A DNA stretch of 47,605 nt from an uncultured Pelagibacteraceae bacterium. GTDB taxonomy: Bacteria > Pseudomonadota > Alphaproteobacteria > Pelagibacterales > Pelagibacteraceae. The notes beneath the pieces were generated by a model that worked only from the letters and a program-made list of their open reading frames with translations, searched no databases and was not told the origin of the DNA. Location: contig CACESO010000008.1 of the NCBI GenBank assembly GCA_902562205.1, positions 1 through 47,605 on the forward strand, written 5' to 3'. Positions 1 through 6,531 of the stretch are shown here, in pieces (position 1 is the stretch's first letter; each line of letters starts with the position of its first letter). Made by a program: the position numbers and the translations under genes.

Positions 1-1
1 T

Positions 2-700
2 GAGTATAATTCTGGAATTTGTGAAGGAATGAATACAGCATCAAAAAAGTCGAAGTTTAAATATATATTATACTCCCATGACGACTTTTATTTTTGTCCA
101 GGTTGGGACGTAGTTTTAAAAAATGAAATTGATGCTATTGGCCACAATAACTTTTATTTATCTGGGGTTATGATGAATAATGGACCAATCAGATTCAATG
201 CTGGATCAGATATTAAAAGCTTTGATGAAAATAAAGTTTTAAATGAATACCTAAATTATAATCATTATGATTTTCAGGGATCGACATGGGCACCACATCT
301 TTTACATAGAGACTTATGGGAAAAGGTAGGGGGTTTTAGTGAAGAATTTTTTCCTGGCACTGGTTCAGATCCTGATTTAAATATGAAGTTATGGAAAGAA
401 GGGGTAAGAATTTTTAAAGGAGTTAATAATTGTAAAGTTTATCATTTTGGATCAATAGTCACACGAAAATATAAAAATCATCCAACAATTATCACAGAAT
501 CTGGCAGTAAAGGTGGAAAAATTTTTCTTTTAAAATGGGGTATAACAATTAAGTTTTTTAAAAAATTTTATTTAAGATCGGACCAAAAATATGATGGGCC
601 TTTAAATAAACCAGTTAAAAATTTAAACTTTTTTATTAAACTTATGTTATGTAAATTAAACTATATATATCTTAAATTAATTAGTAGTTTTAAAAAATGA
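2..700 (+). CDS. Glycosyltransferase (GT-A, family 2-like), 5' truncated by window edge
   Basis: Likely transfers a sugar from a nucleotide-sugar to a growing surface glycan at the cytoplasmic face of the membrane. The frame is open back to base 2, and the residues before the first ATG (base 29) read like family sequence, so the gene begins outside the window; about 232 codons are visible. Seen: a hydrophobic strand ending in SHDD (the acidic donor/metal motif) just before PGWD, then VGGFSEEFFPGTGSDPDLN, the usual C-terminal GT-A acceptor/base motif. The last ~60 residues are basic and hydrophobic, possibly a membrane-associating tail. It overlaps the next gene by four bases (ATGA), so the two are probably translated together. 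Donor and acceptor cannot be told from the sequence. Confidence 0.85.
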   Translation, partial: EYNSGICEGMNTASKKSKFKYILYSHDDFYFCPGWDVVLKNEIDAIGHNNFYLSGVMMNNGPIRFNAGSDIKSFDENKVLNEYLNYNHYDFQGSTWAPHLLHRDLWEKVGGFSEEFFPGTGSDPDLNMKLWKEGVRIFKGVNNCKVYHFGSIVTRKYKNHPTIITESGSKGGKIFLLKWGITIKFFKKFYLRSDQKYDGPLNKPVKNLNFFIKLMLCKLNYIYLKLISSFKK

Positions 701-1506
701 GCGATCTATATATCTACTGTCTTACGTCAAAAAAATATAATCTTTTTAAATATTTACCATCTAATATAATTCCTTTAGGACTTGGGGATAATCTTTATCC
801 CAAAGATTTTTTGAATGAAAAATTAGGTATAAATATTTCAAAACATAATAAATATCTTGCTGAAATGACTGGAATATATTGGGTCTACAAAAACCAAATA
901 AACAAATTTAAAAATGATGATTGGATTGGTTTTTGTCATTATAGAAGGTTTTGGCTTAATGATTTTTATAATCAAAATCACAAAATAAAATCATCCCTGT
1001 ACTCCAAATTACTCACAGATAATGGAAAATTTAAAATAACAGATGTTATACTTGCCCAGCCAACAAAACTTAAGAGAGAAACAATCATGAATCATTTCAT
1101 CAATAATCATGGTGACAAAATGATTTTTGAAGCAATAAACATTTTAGATGAACAAACTGCGAAAGATTTTAAAGATTATCTTAATAATAGAGAATTTAGT
1201 TGTTGTAATATGTTTATCACAAAGCCGAAAATTCTAATAGATTACTGCGAATTTGTTTTTCCATACCTACTTAAGATACTTAAATATTGCGAAGATAATA
1301 ATCTATGCACTGGCAAAAATACCAAGTTACCAGCTTATTTTATTGAGAGATTTACTTCTTTTTGGTTTCATAAAAATACAAATGTTAGTTATTTATCATA
1401 TGCTCAATTAAATAATTTTTTTGCTTCTGATTTTTTAAATAAATTTATAAATACATTTAAGTTACCTGGAACTTTTATGTTTTATCCGACAGTTTTAGAT
1501 ATATAG
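697..1506 (+). CDS. DUF4422 capsular polysaccharide/glycosyltransferase-like protein
   Basis: 269 aa. I recognise the DUF4422 family, found in capsule and LPS loci and thought to be a glycosyltransferase. Visible family features are an N-terminal IYCLTSKKYN strand, LAEMTGIYWVYKN near residue 55-70, and the signature DDWIGFCHYRRFW near residue 75-90. A second conserved block, CCNMFITKP, lies around residue 170, and a C-terminal ERFTSFW segment follows. No signal peptide or membrane segment is evident, so it probably acts in the cytosol. The start overlaps the upstream glycosyltransferase stop (ATGA), and UDP-galactopyranose mutase follows after eight bases, suggesting one glycan operon. Exact sugar specificity is unknown. 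Confidence 0.85.
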   Translation: MSDLYIYCLTSKKYNLFKYLPSNIIPLGLGDNLYPKDFLNEKLGINISKHNKYLAEMTGIYWVYKNQINKFKNDDWIGFCHYRRFWLNDFYNQNHKIKSSLYSKLLTDNGKFKITDVILAQPTKLKRETIMNHFINNHGDKMIFEAINILDEQTAKDFKDYLNNREFSCCNMFITKPKILIDYCEFVFPYLLKILKYCEDNNLCTGKNTKLPAYFIERFTSFWFHKNTNVSYLSYAQLNNFFASDFLNKFINTFKLPGTFMFYPTVLDI

Positions 1507-1514
1507 TGTGAGAG

Positions 1515-2642
1515 ATGATTGAATCTGATGTGATTATTGTTGGAGGAGGGCCTGTAGGATGCGTTTTAGCTAATAAGTTATCAAATGAATTGAATTTAAA
1601 ATGTTTGATAATTGAAAAAAGAAACCATATTGCCGGAAATTGTTACGATGAATACAATAAAAAAGGATTGTTATACCACAAATATGGTCCTCATTATTTG
1701 AGATTCAAAAATCGAAAGACTCTAAATTATTTATCTAAATTTACAAAATGGATACCTGGAGAATATATAGTCAAATCATATGTAAATAAAAAATTATATC
1801 CTATACCAATAAATCTTGAAACTTTGGAAATGTTTTTTAACAAAAAATTTAATTCAAAAAAAGATGTTGTTGATTTCTTGGATAAAAAAAGAATAAAACT
1901 AAAAAAAATTAAGAACGCAGAAGATTTTATTCTATCAAAGTTAGGTAAAGAAATTTATGAGAATTTTTATAAAAACTATACTATTAAACAATGGGGCATA
2001 CATCCTAGAAATCTATCTAAAACCATAACGGGAAGACTTCCCATTAGAATAAATCGTAATCCGTACTATGTTAAGGAAAAATTGAGATTAATGCCCAAAA
2101 AAGGTTTTACCGAAATGTTTAAAAAGATGATTAATAATAAAAACATTACAGTTAGATTAAATACTGATTTTAATAAAATTAAAAAAAATTTACGATTTAA
2201 GCATTTTCTTATTTATACCGGAGAACCAGATAGGTATTTTAATTATAAGTATGGAAAGTTAAATTGGAGATCTTTAATTTTTAAATTTAAGAACCATAAA
2301 AAGAAACTTTTACAAAAATGTGTTCAGTATAATTATCCCAATGATCATAAGTACACCAGAACTGTTGAAATAAAACATGTGACCAAGCAAAAAAGCAACT
2401 ATACAGTGATTTCAAAGGAATACCCAACCAACAAAGGCGATCCTTATTATCCCATAATAAATGATAAGAACATAAGATTATTCAAAAAATATGAAAATTT
2501 GATGAATAAAGAGGCTAAGAATAATATTTTTTTTGAGGGTAGGTTAGCCAGATACACATATTATAATACCGACGAAGTGATCGAAAGAGCTCTAGAACTA
2601 TATTTAAATTTAAAAAAAAAATTCAAAAAGATTAAAAATTAA
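1515..2642 (+). CDS. glf: UDP-galactopyranose mutase
   Basis: 375 aa, a usual length for the family (about 370-390). This cytosolic flavoenzyme converts UDP-galactopyranose to UDP-galactofuranose, the donor for galactofuranose in surface glycans. Seen: an N-terminal Rossmann FAD motif (VIIVGGGPVGCVLANKL) followed by IEKRNHIAGNCYD, the family's FAD/uridine region; YGPHYLRF near residue 58; the YTIKQWG substrate-binding block near residue 155; and a C-terminal FEGRLARYTYY, matching the family's G(R)..Y.Y.(D) region. It lies in tandem with two probable glycosyltransferases, implying a galactofuranose-containing glycan (inference). Its stop codon overlaps the stop of the opposing glycosyltransferase through the shared palindrome TTAA. 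Confidence 0.93.
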   Translation: MIESDVIIVGGGPVGCVLANKLSNELNLKCLIIEKRNHIAGNCYDEYNKKGLLYHKYGPHYLRFKNRKTLNYLSKFTKWIPGEYIVKSYVNKKLYPIPINLETLEMFFNKKFNSKKDVVDFLDKKRIKLKKIKNAEDFILSKLGKEIYENFYKNYTIKQWGIHPRNLSKTITGRLPIRINRNPYYVKEKLRLMPKKGFTEMFKKMINNKNITVRLNTDFNKIKKNLRFKHFLIYTGEPDRYFNYKYGKLNWRSLIFKFKNHKKKLLQKCVQYNYPNDHKYTRTVEIKHVTKQKSNYTVISKEYPTNKGDPYYPIINDKNIRLFKKYENLMNKEAKNNIFFEGRLARYTYYNTDEVIERALELYLNLKKKFKKIKN

Positions 2643-3502
2643 AAATCTTCAATACGTTTGAATGATTTGTTATTCTTTATTGAGTTTATTAAACCATTTA
2701 ATCTAATTTGGTATTTTGATTTAGTAACTTTATTACCAGAAATAGTATTAAGACAGATCCTAAAGATTATTCTTAATAAAGCAGGCAAAAATAAAATTAG
2801 AGCTGTTAATTTGCCGTATCTTTTTCTATAATAATAAAACTTTGACCAAATGAAATGCCATGAATACAGACTCTTAAGTTTTCTAAGTTCTTCTTCATTT
2901 TTTGTTTCAACAGATGTACCTATATCATGATATACTTTTTGAGAGTTTACTTGGTAAATCTTAAAGTTATTTTTATTTGATCTAAAACAATAATCAGTTT
3001 CCTCAAAATAAAGGAAGAAATTTTCATCAAATCCTCTATTTTTATCAAATATCTCAGAACAAAAAAACATTGCAGATCCACTTATTGACTCTATCAATCC
3101 ATATTTTTCATTTATATTCGATTGCTTATGTGATTTCTTACTTACATTTTCAAATCTAGGTCCCAAAGCTCCAAAATTATCATTTAATTCTTTTGCTGAC
3201 TCATAAAAAACACTGATTAATTTATCATCAATTTTCCGCATATCTGGATTCAAAACAAAAAAGTATTTCGTAGAAACATGTGTCCTTGCTAGATTTATTG
3301 CACTTCCATATCCATTATTTTCAGAAAATATTATTTCTATTTCTTTTCCTAGTTTAGAAAGCTCAATTTCTATTGATCTGTCTAAAGAGTTTTCAACTAT
3401 TATTATTTTAATATTATTTGAAATATCCTTAATTAAATTAGTTAATTTCTTTTTACTTTTATGTGAAACTATGACTATTGTAATATTATTAGCAAAATTC
3501 AT
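2639..3502 (-). CDS. Family 2 glycosyltransferase (rhamnosyltransferase-like)
   Basis: 287 aa. A GT-A fold glycosyltransferase, probably adding a deoxysugar or hexose to a surface polysaccharide. Seen: an N-terminal IVIVSHKS strand, an IIIVENS strand, the FSENNGYGSAINLA donor-binding block near residue 60-70, and VLNPDMR near residue 83-89, where NPD stands in the DXD position as is common in rhamnosyltransferases. GFDENFFLYFEETDYCFR near residue 158-175 is the catalytic/acceptor motif. The C-terminal 70 residues carry a hydrophobic stretch (LTALILFLPALLRIIFR) that could be a membrane anchor. It is convergent with glf, and the stops overlap in TTAA. Upstream on the same strand, about a dozen bases away, is the integrase gene. 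Confidence 0.88.
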   Translation of the reverse strand: MNFANNITIVIVSHKSKKKLTNLIKDISNNIKIIIVENSLDRSIEIELSKLGKEIEIIFSENNGYGSAINLARTHVSTKYFFVLNPDMRKIDDKLISVFYESAKELNDNFGALGPRFENVSKKSHKQSNINEKYGLIESISGSAMFFCSEIFDKNRGFDENFFLYFEETDYCFRSNKNNFKIYQVNSQKVYHDIGTSVETKNEEELRKLKSLYSWHFIWSKFYYYRKRYGKLTALILFLPALLRIIFRICLNTISGNKVTKSKYQIRLNGLINSIKNNKSFKRIEDF

Positions 3503-3514
3503 TATATTTTTCTT

Positions 3515-4468
3515 TTATACCTTTATCTTATTCAGAGCATTATTCTTAAAGATATTTGCTTCTTTAATATATCTTCTTACCATTTGAGTTGTTTTATGAC
3601 CTGTCATAGCCATTATGCTTCTTTCATCAGCGCCAGATTCAGCAGCTACCGTAGCAAATCCTGATCTTAAGCTATGCCCTGCAAAGTTTTTATTTTCGAT
3701 ACCTGCTAAATTTAAATATTCTTTCATTAATAAAACTACTGATTGATCTGTTAATCTTTTATCCGTTAATATTGAGCCTTTGGAAAATCTTCTAAAAATA
3801 GGTCCTGATTTTACTTTTGATATTTCCAACCATTTTTTTAAACTGGTTACAGGGCAATAAGTTTCATTAGTAAAGTAGGGTAGGCCTTTAGTCATTCCTT
3901 CTCCAAATTGATCTGTTTTTGATCTTCTAATGGAAATTTTAAGACCTTCAGGAACAAATTCTAAGTCCTCATGATCAATTGAAATCAACTCAGTTCTTCT
4001 AAAACCACCTCCAAACCCTACTAATATAATTGATCTATCTCTTAATTTTTTTATTTCTTCGATTTTTTGTTGATCAATTACATTAACTATTGATTTTAAA
4101 TGATTGATTAATATAGGTTTTTTTCCTTTCTGATAGCTTCCTTTAACCCTTTTTATTCCTAATAAATTTTCAGTAATTATTGGATGTTTTGTATCTAAAT
4201 AATGCCCTTTTAACTTATGAACCATACTTATTGATACTAATCTTCTTCTTAAAGTGCTTATTTTTGAATTTTTGGATAGATGGGTTAAGTAAATAGAGAC
4301 TATCTTAGGCTCTGTTGGTAAAGAATTTAACCCATGTTTAGTACAAAAAGCTCCAAAGTCTTTAAAATCTGACTTATAAGCTCTTAATGTATTATTTGCT
4401 TTTGAGCTTTTAAGATTATTTAAAGTTGCTTCATGAAGCGATTTAAGATCTGTTGTTAATTTATTCAT
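3515..4468 (-). CDS. Tyrosine recombinase / phage-type integrase
   Basis: 317 aa from the chosen ATG at 4468; an in-frame ATG 18 bases upstream (4486) is also possible, but MNKL... is the more natural start. It catalyses site-specific DNA strand exchange through a covalent phosphotyrosine. Seen: an N-terminal SAM-like core-binding domain (residues ~1-110), then the catalytic domain with RRTEL (Arg ~157), a Lys in RRSKTDQ (~184), HSLR (His 265, Arg 268), the TGH box (His 291) and Tyr 300 in VRRYI. All catalytic residues are present, so it looks active. It sits at the end of a glycan gene block and 0.3 kb from a GC-rich RNA-like segment, as expected of an island integrase. No duplicated att core was identified by eye. 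Confidence 0.92.
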   Translation of the reverse strand: MNKLTTDLKSLHEATLNNLKSSKANNTLRAYKSDFKDFGAFCTKHGLNSLPTEPKIVSIYLTHLSKNSKISTLRRRLVSISMVHKLKGHYLDTKHPIITENLLGIKRVKGSYQKGKKPILINHLKSIVNVIDQQKIEEIKKLRDRSIILVGFGGGFRRTELISIDHEDLEFVPEGLKISIRRSKTDQFGEGMTKGLPYFTNETYCPVTSLKKWLEISKVKSGPIFRRFSKGSILTDKRLTDQSVVLLMKEYLNLAGIENKNFAGHSLRSGFATVAAESGADERSIMAMTGHKTTQMVRRYIKEANIFKNNALNKIKV

Positions 4469-4550
4469 AATTACTATTGATAACAATTAATTATCATTAG
4501 TAATAATATAAGTCATTTAAGATGTCAAGTAAATAAGTTAATTTGTTTTT

Positions 4551-4715
4551 ATGTTAAAATATATAATTTTAGCTTTAGCTTTTATTGGAATAGTTTTCTT
4601 TGTGCTGTTTAAATTTGAAAAATTGGATAAGCCTGAGAAAAAGAAATCCATATATATTTTGATAGCAGTATTAATTTTAAGCTTAGCTGGAATTGTTTCA
4701 TTATTGTACTTTTAG
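4551..4715 (+). CDS. Small two-segment membrane protein, unknown function
   Basis: 54 aa, start ATG at 4551, stop TAG at 4713. Two hydrophobic segments (about residues 4-20 and 34-53) flank a charged loop with KFEKLDKPEKKK, so it probably forms a helical hairpin in the inner membrane. The loop is strongly charged and the ORF has no internal disruption, which supports real coding, but I recognise no family and there is no clear Shine-Dalgarno site. It is divergent from the integrase, and the GC-rich RNA-like element starts about 85 bases downstream. It could be a small accessory membrane protein or a chance ORF; the two clean hydrophobic helices favour a gene. Confidence 0.55.
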   Translation: MLKYIILALAFIGIVFFVLFKFEKLDKPEKKKSIYILIAVLILSLAGIVSLLYF

Positions 4716-4800
4716 AGTTATTAACGTTATTCACACCTATCCTATTTAATCGCTTAAAAAGTGATACATTCAACCTAAGTAGTTTGTTATTGTGAAATGA

Positions 4801-4986
4801 ATTAAGGGGCAACCCTTAACTGGCCGACTGGGGAAAGGCCGAGAGGACCAAGCCCAGGGGGCAGAAAGTCTTGCGGAGTAGCGCTAAAATCGTAGGGCGG
4901 AAGGCATGGCGGTAGCGCATACAACGACGTGCCAAAACTACTGTTCTTTGCACCGTAAAAAGTGCAAGGAAACAGGGGTTTTTTCT
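4801..4986 (+). ncRNA. GC-rich structured RNA candidate, family unknown
   Basis: Bases 4801-4980 contain 98 G/C of 180, far above the AT-rich surroundings. Helices visible on the plus strand: TTAAGGG 4802-4808 with CCCTTAA 4813-4819 closed by a GCAA tetraloop; GGCC 4822-4825 with 4837-4840 (or the alternative CTGGG 4828-4832 with CCCAG 4853-4857); AGTAG 4877-4881 with CTACT 4938-4942; GGCATG 4903-4908 with CGTGCC 4928-4933; and CGCTA 4882-4886 with TAGCG 4913-4917 in the previous hairpin's loop, which would form a pseudoknot. A final hairpin (CTGTT 4941-4945 / AACAG 4971-4975, inner TTGCAC 4948-4953 / GTGCAA 4962-4967) is followed by GGGG and six Ts. The GNRA loop and the T-run both favour the plus strand. 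It could be a free RNA of about 185 nt or a regulatory leader of the next gene. I found none of the conserved sequences of tmRNA, SRP RNA, RNase P RNA or 5S rRNA. Confidence 0.65.
4941..4985 (+). terminator. Hairpin plus T-run ending the GC-rich RNA
   Basis: A two-part stem (CTGTT/AACAG outside TTGCAC/GTGCAA, loop of eight) is followed by GGG and TTTTTT at 4979-4984. It resembles an intrinsic terminator and ends four bases before the ATG of the methyltransferase gene. It would therefore either end a free RNA or attenuate expression of that gene. The three Gs between stem and T-run make it imperfect. Confidence 0.5.
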
Positions 4987-4988
4987 TC

Positions 4989-5258
4989 ATGAAAGGCACT
5001 AAATTTCAATTACAAGTGTGGAATTATCTCAAAAAGATACCTAAAGGTTCTGTAAAAACATATAAACAAGTAGCTATAGCAATAAATAAGCCAAAATCAG
5101 CTCGTGCGGTTGCTAATGCTTGTGCTGCGAACCCATATGCCCCAAATATACCATGTCATAGGGTTATTAGGTCTGATGGAGGCCTTGGAGGTTACTCCGG
5201 AAGAGGTGGAGTTAATCAAAAATTGAAATTATTGAGGTCAGAAAAGGTTGATATTTAG
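4989..5258 (+). CDS. O6-alkylguanine-DNA alkyltransferase, C-terminal domain only
   Basis: 89 aa from ATG 4989. DNA repair protein that moves alkyl groups from O6-alkylguanine to its own cysteine in a single-turnover reaction. Seen: FQLQVWNYLKKIPKG at the N-terminus, the helix-turn-helix with SARAVANACAANP near residue 38-49 (the Arg finger), and PCHRVI with the acceptor Cys 56, then GGLGGYSGG-like and KLKLLRSE. The active cysteine is present, so it is not an alkyltransferase-like (ATL) protein, which has Trp there. Length matches the minimal C-terminal domain (Ada-C/Ogt core without the N-terminal domain). An upstream in-frame GTG at 4962 lies inside the preceding RNA hairpin and is a less likely start; no good Shine-Dalgarno precedes 4989. 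Confidence 0.88.
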   Translation: MKGTKFQLQVWNYLKKIPKGSVKTYKQVAIAINKPKSARAVANACAANPYAPNIPCHRVIRSDGGLGGYSGRGGVNQKLKLLRSEKVDI

Positions 5259-5281
5259 GGCTTTTTTTCACTCAAAAACCC
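5258..5281 (+). terminator. Weak terminator-like hairpin at end of the methyltransferase gene
   Basis: GGG 5258-5260 and a run of Ts pair with AAAAA plus CCC 5274-5281 around a TTCACTC-like loop, with one bulged C. It begins inside the stop codon of the alkyltransferase gene. There is no T-run directly after it, so termination is uncertain. Confidence 0.3.
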
Positions 5282-5666
5282 AACTAAATCAACATTTTTT
5301 TAATATTCAGGCTATAAATTGATATTATTTATAGATTCAACGATTAGTTGCACCATTCAGAGGGTAATTCTTAAAATTGACCCCTCTATGGCCGTTTAAA
5401 TAGCATATTCAATATCTGCATTGGTCTAAAATTATTTAATAACAATAGTTTTAGACACCCCCTTTTTTTTGATTTTTCACAGTCTTTGATCTAATATTAA
5501 TGGCTATTTTAAAGGTTTTTTTCATTTTTATCATTAATTTACGGTTTTTTTAGTTTTTTTCCCAAAAATATTCCTTCAAAAATACTAATAATATTTAATA
5601 ATAACAATGGTTTACGATAATATATTAAAGTATTACTTAACTAATTAGTAAACTTATATTACCTAT
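5259..5666. other. 408-base gene-free stretch with three inverted repeats
   Basis: No ORF with coding character was seen on either strand. The stretch holds an AT-rich inverted repeat (CTATAAA 5312-5318 / TTTATAG 5328-5334), a GC hairpin (AGAGGG 5359-5364 / CCCTCT 5382-5387) and a third hairpin with a T-run at 5424-5470. In a genome whose gaps are usually under 50 bases this is unusually long. It could hold a small RNA of roughly 100-150 nt, or be a scar of the accessory region. Confidence 0.5.
5424..5471 (+). terminator. Intrinsic terminator-like inverted repeat
   Basis: GTCTAAAA 5424-5431 pairs exactly with TTTTAGAC 5449-5456 around a 17-base loop, and ACCCCC followed by eight or more Ts comes next. 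Orientation fits plus-strand transcription, because no T-run lies on the other side. The stem is AT-rich and the loop long, so strength is doubtful. Confidence 0.35.
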
Positions 5667-6518
5667 TTATTTAAGTCTTTTAACGATGTTCTCTCGTCTT
5701 GATATATAGATACCACTAAGAATAATAATAAATAAACCTAGGAAAGTCCATTTATCAGGGAAATCGCTAAAGAAGTAATATCCTATTATAATATTTGTAA
5801 CTATCTCAAAGTAACTAAATGGAGCTAATTTCGAAGCATCTGCATATTTAAGAGACAATATAATAAATAAATGACCTACACATGCAAATATTCCAATAGC
5901 CGCCATCATAGACCATTGATTTAAGGTAGGTTTAATCCATACGAAAGGCATAACAAATGAGATTATTATGGCCCCTACTACACCAGTTAATAATAAAGTT
6001 AATAATGGATTATCAGATGAACTTAGTTTTCGTGTAATTATTAAATAAAAACCATACATAACCCCAGTTCCTAAAGCTGCTAAACTTGCTAAGTTTATTT
6101 CTACAAATCCTGGTCTAATTACTACCATTGATCCAATAAAACCAATTATAACTGCAGACCATCTTCTAAAACCAACTTTCTCACCTAAAAAAATTGGAGA
6201 AAATGCTGTAACAATTAAAGGGGCAATGAATGCTAATGTAAGAGCCTTTGCTAACGAAATTATTGAAATTGAATAAAAAAAACAAACATTTGCGGTTAAT
6301 AAAATTAAACCTCTAATAAGTTGTAGTTTAGGTTTATCAGTCCAAACAAGATTTTTTCTAAAAAAGAAAAACATTATTGGTAATGTAAATGCCACAGTGA
6401 AAAAGTATCGTGCCCACGTAATTTGTAAAACTGGAAGATCAGAACTGAGATATTTAGCAAAACCATCCATTATGGGGAGCATTACCCACGCTAATAGATT
6501 AAAAGTTATAGCTTTCAC
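5667..6518 (-). CDS. EamA/DMT-superfamily transporter
   Basis: 283 aa, about ten membrane helices in two EamA repeats (roughly residues 1-135 and 140-275), the standard architecture of the drug/metabolite transporter superfamily. It would act in the inner membrane, exporting or importing a small metabolite that cannot be named from sequence. Seen: IMDGFAKYL in helix 1, ITWARYFF, a GEKVGFRRWSAVIIGFIGS block closing repeat 1, and SYFEIVTNIIIGYYFF near the end, matching the repeat-2 counterpart. It follows the AEC-family permease by 13 bases on the same strand and is probably the last gene of the rplM-hom run. Confidence 0.9.
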   Translation of the reverse strand: MKAITFNLLAWVMLPIMDGFAKYLSSDLPVLQITWARYFFTVAFTLPIMFFFFRKNLVWTDKPKLQLIRGLILLTANVCFFYSISIISLAKALTLAFIAPLIVTAFSPIFLGEKVGFRRWSAVIIGFIGSMVVIRPGFVEINLASLAALGTGVMYGFYLIITRKLSSSDNPLLTLLLTGVVGAIIISFVMPFVWIKPTLNQWSMMAAIGIFACVGHLFIILSLKYADASKLAPFSYFEIVTNIIIGYYFFSDFPDKWTFLGLFIIILSGIYISRRENIVKRLK

Positions 6519-6531
6519 TTATATATTATAT

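Noticed and set aside
29-31. ATG at 29 as the true start of the first glycosyltransferase
   Set aside because: The frame stays open to base 2 with family-like residues before it (the N.G...G pattern), so the gene is cut by the window edge rather than starting there.
4801-4986. tmRNA, SRP RNA, RNase P RNA or 5S rRNA as identity of the GC-rich segment
   Set aside because: No T-arm (GTTCGAATC) or tag ORF ending in two alanines for tmRNA, no GGAAGGAAGCAGC-type SRP loop, no GAGGAAAGTC or GGTAAGAGCGCACC blocks for RNase P, and no 5S CCGAAC region. The GCGGAAGGC near 4897-4905 only faintly resembles SRP RNA.
4609-4999. Minus-strand ORFs of about 65 codons opposite the small membrane gene and the RNA
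   Set aside because: They lie opposite a better-supported ORF and a GC-rich structured region, and their amino-acid make-up (Pro/Leu-rich) is unlike all other proteins here.
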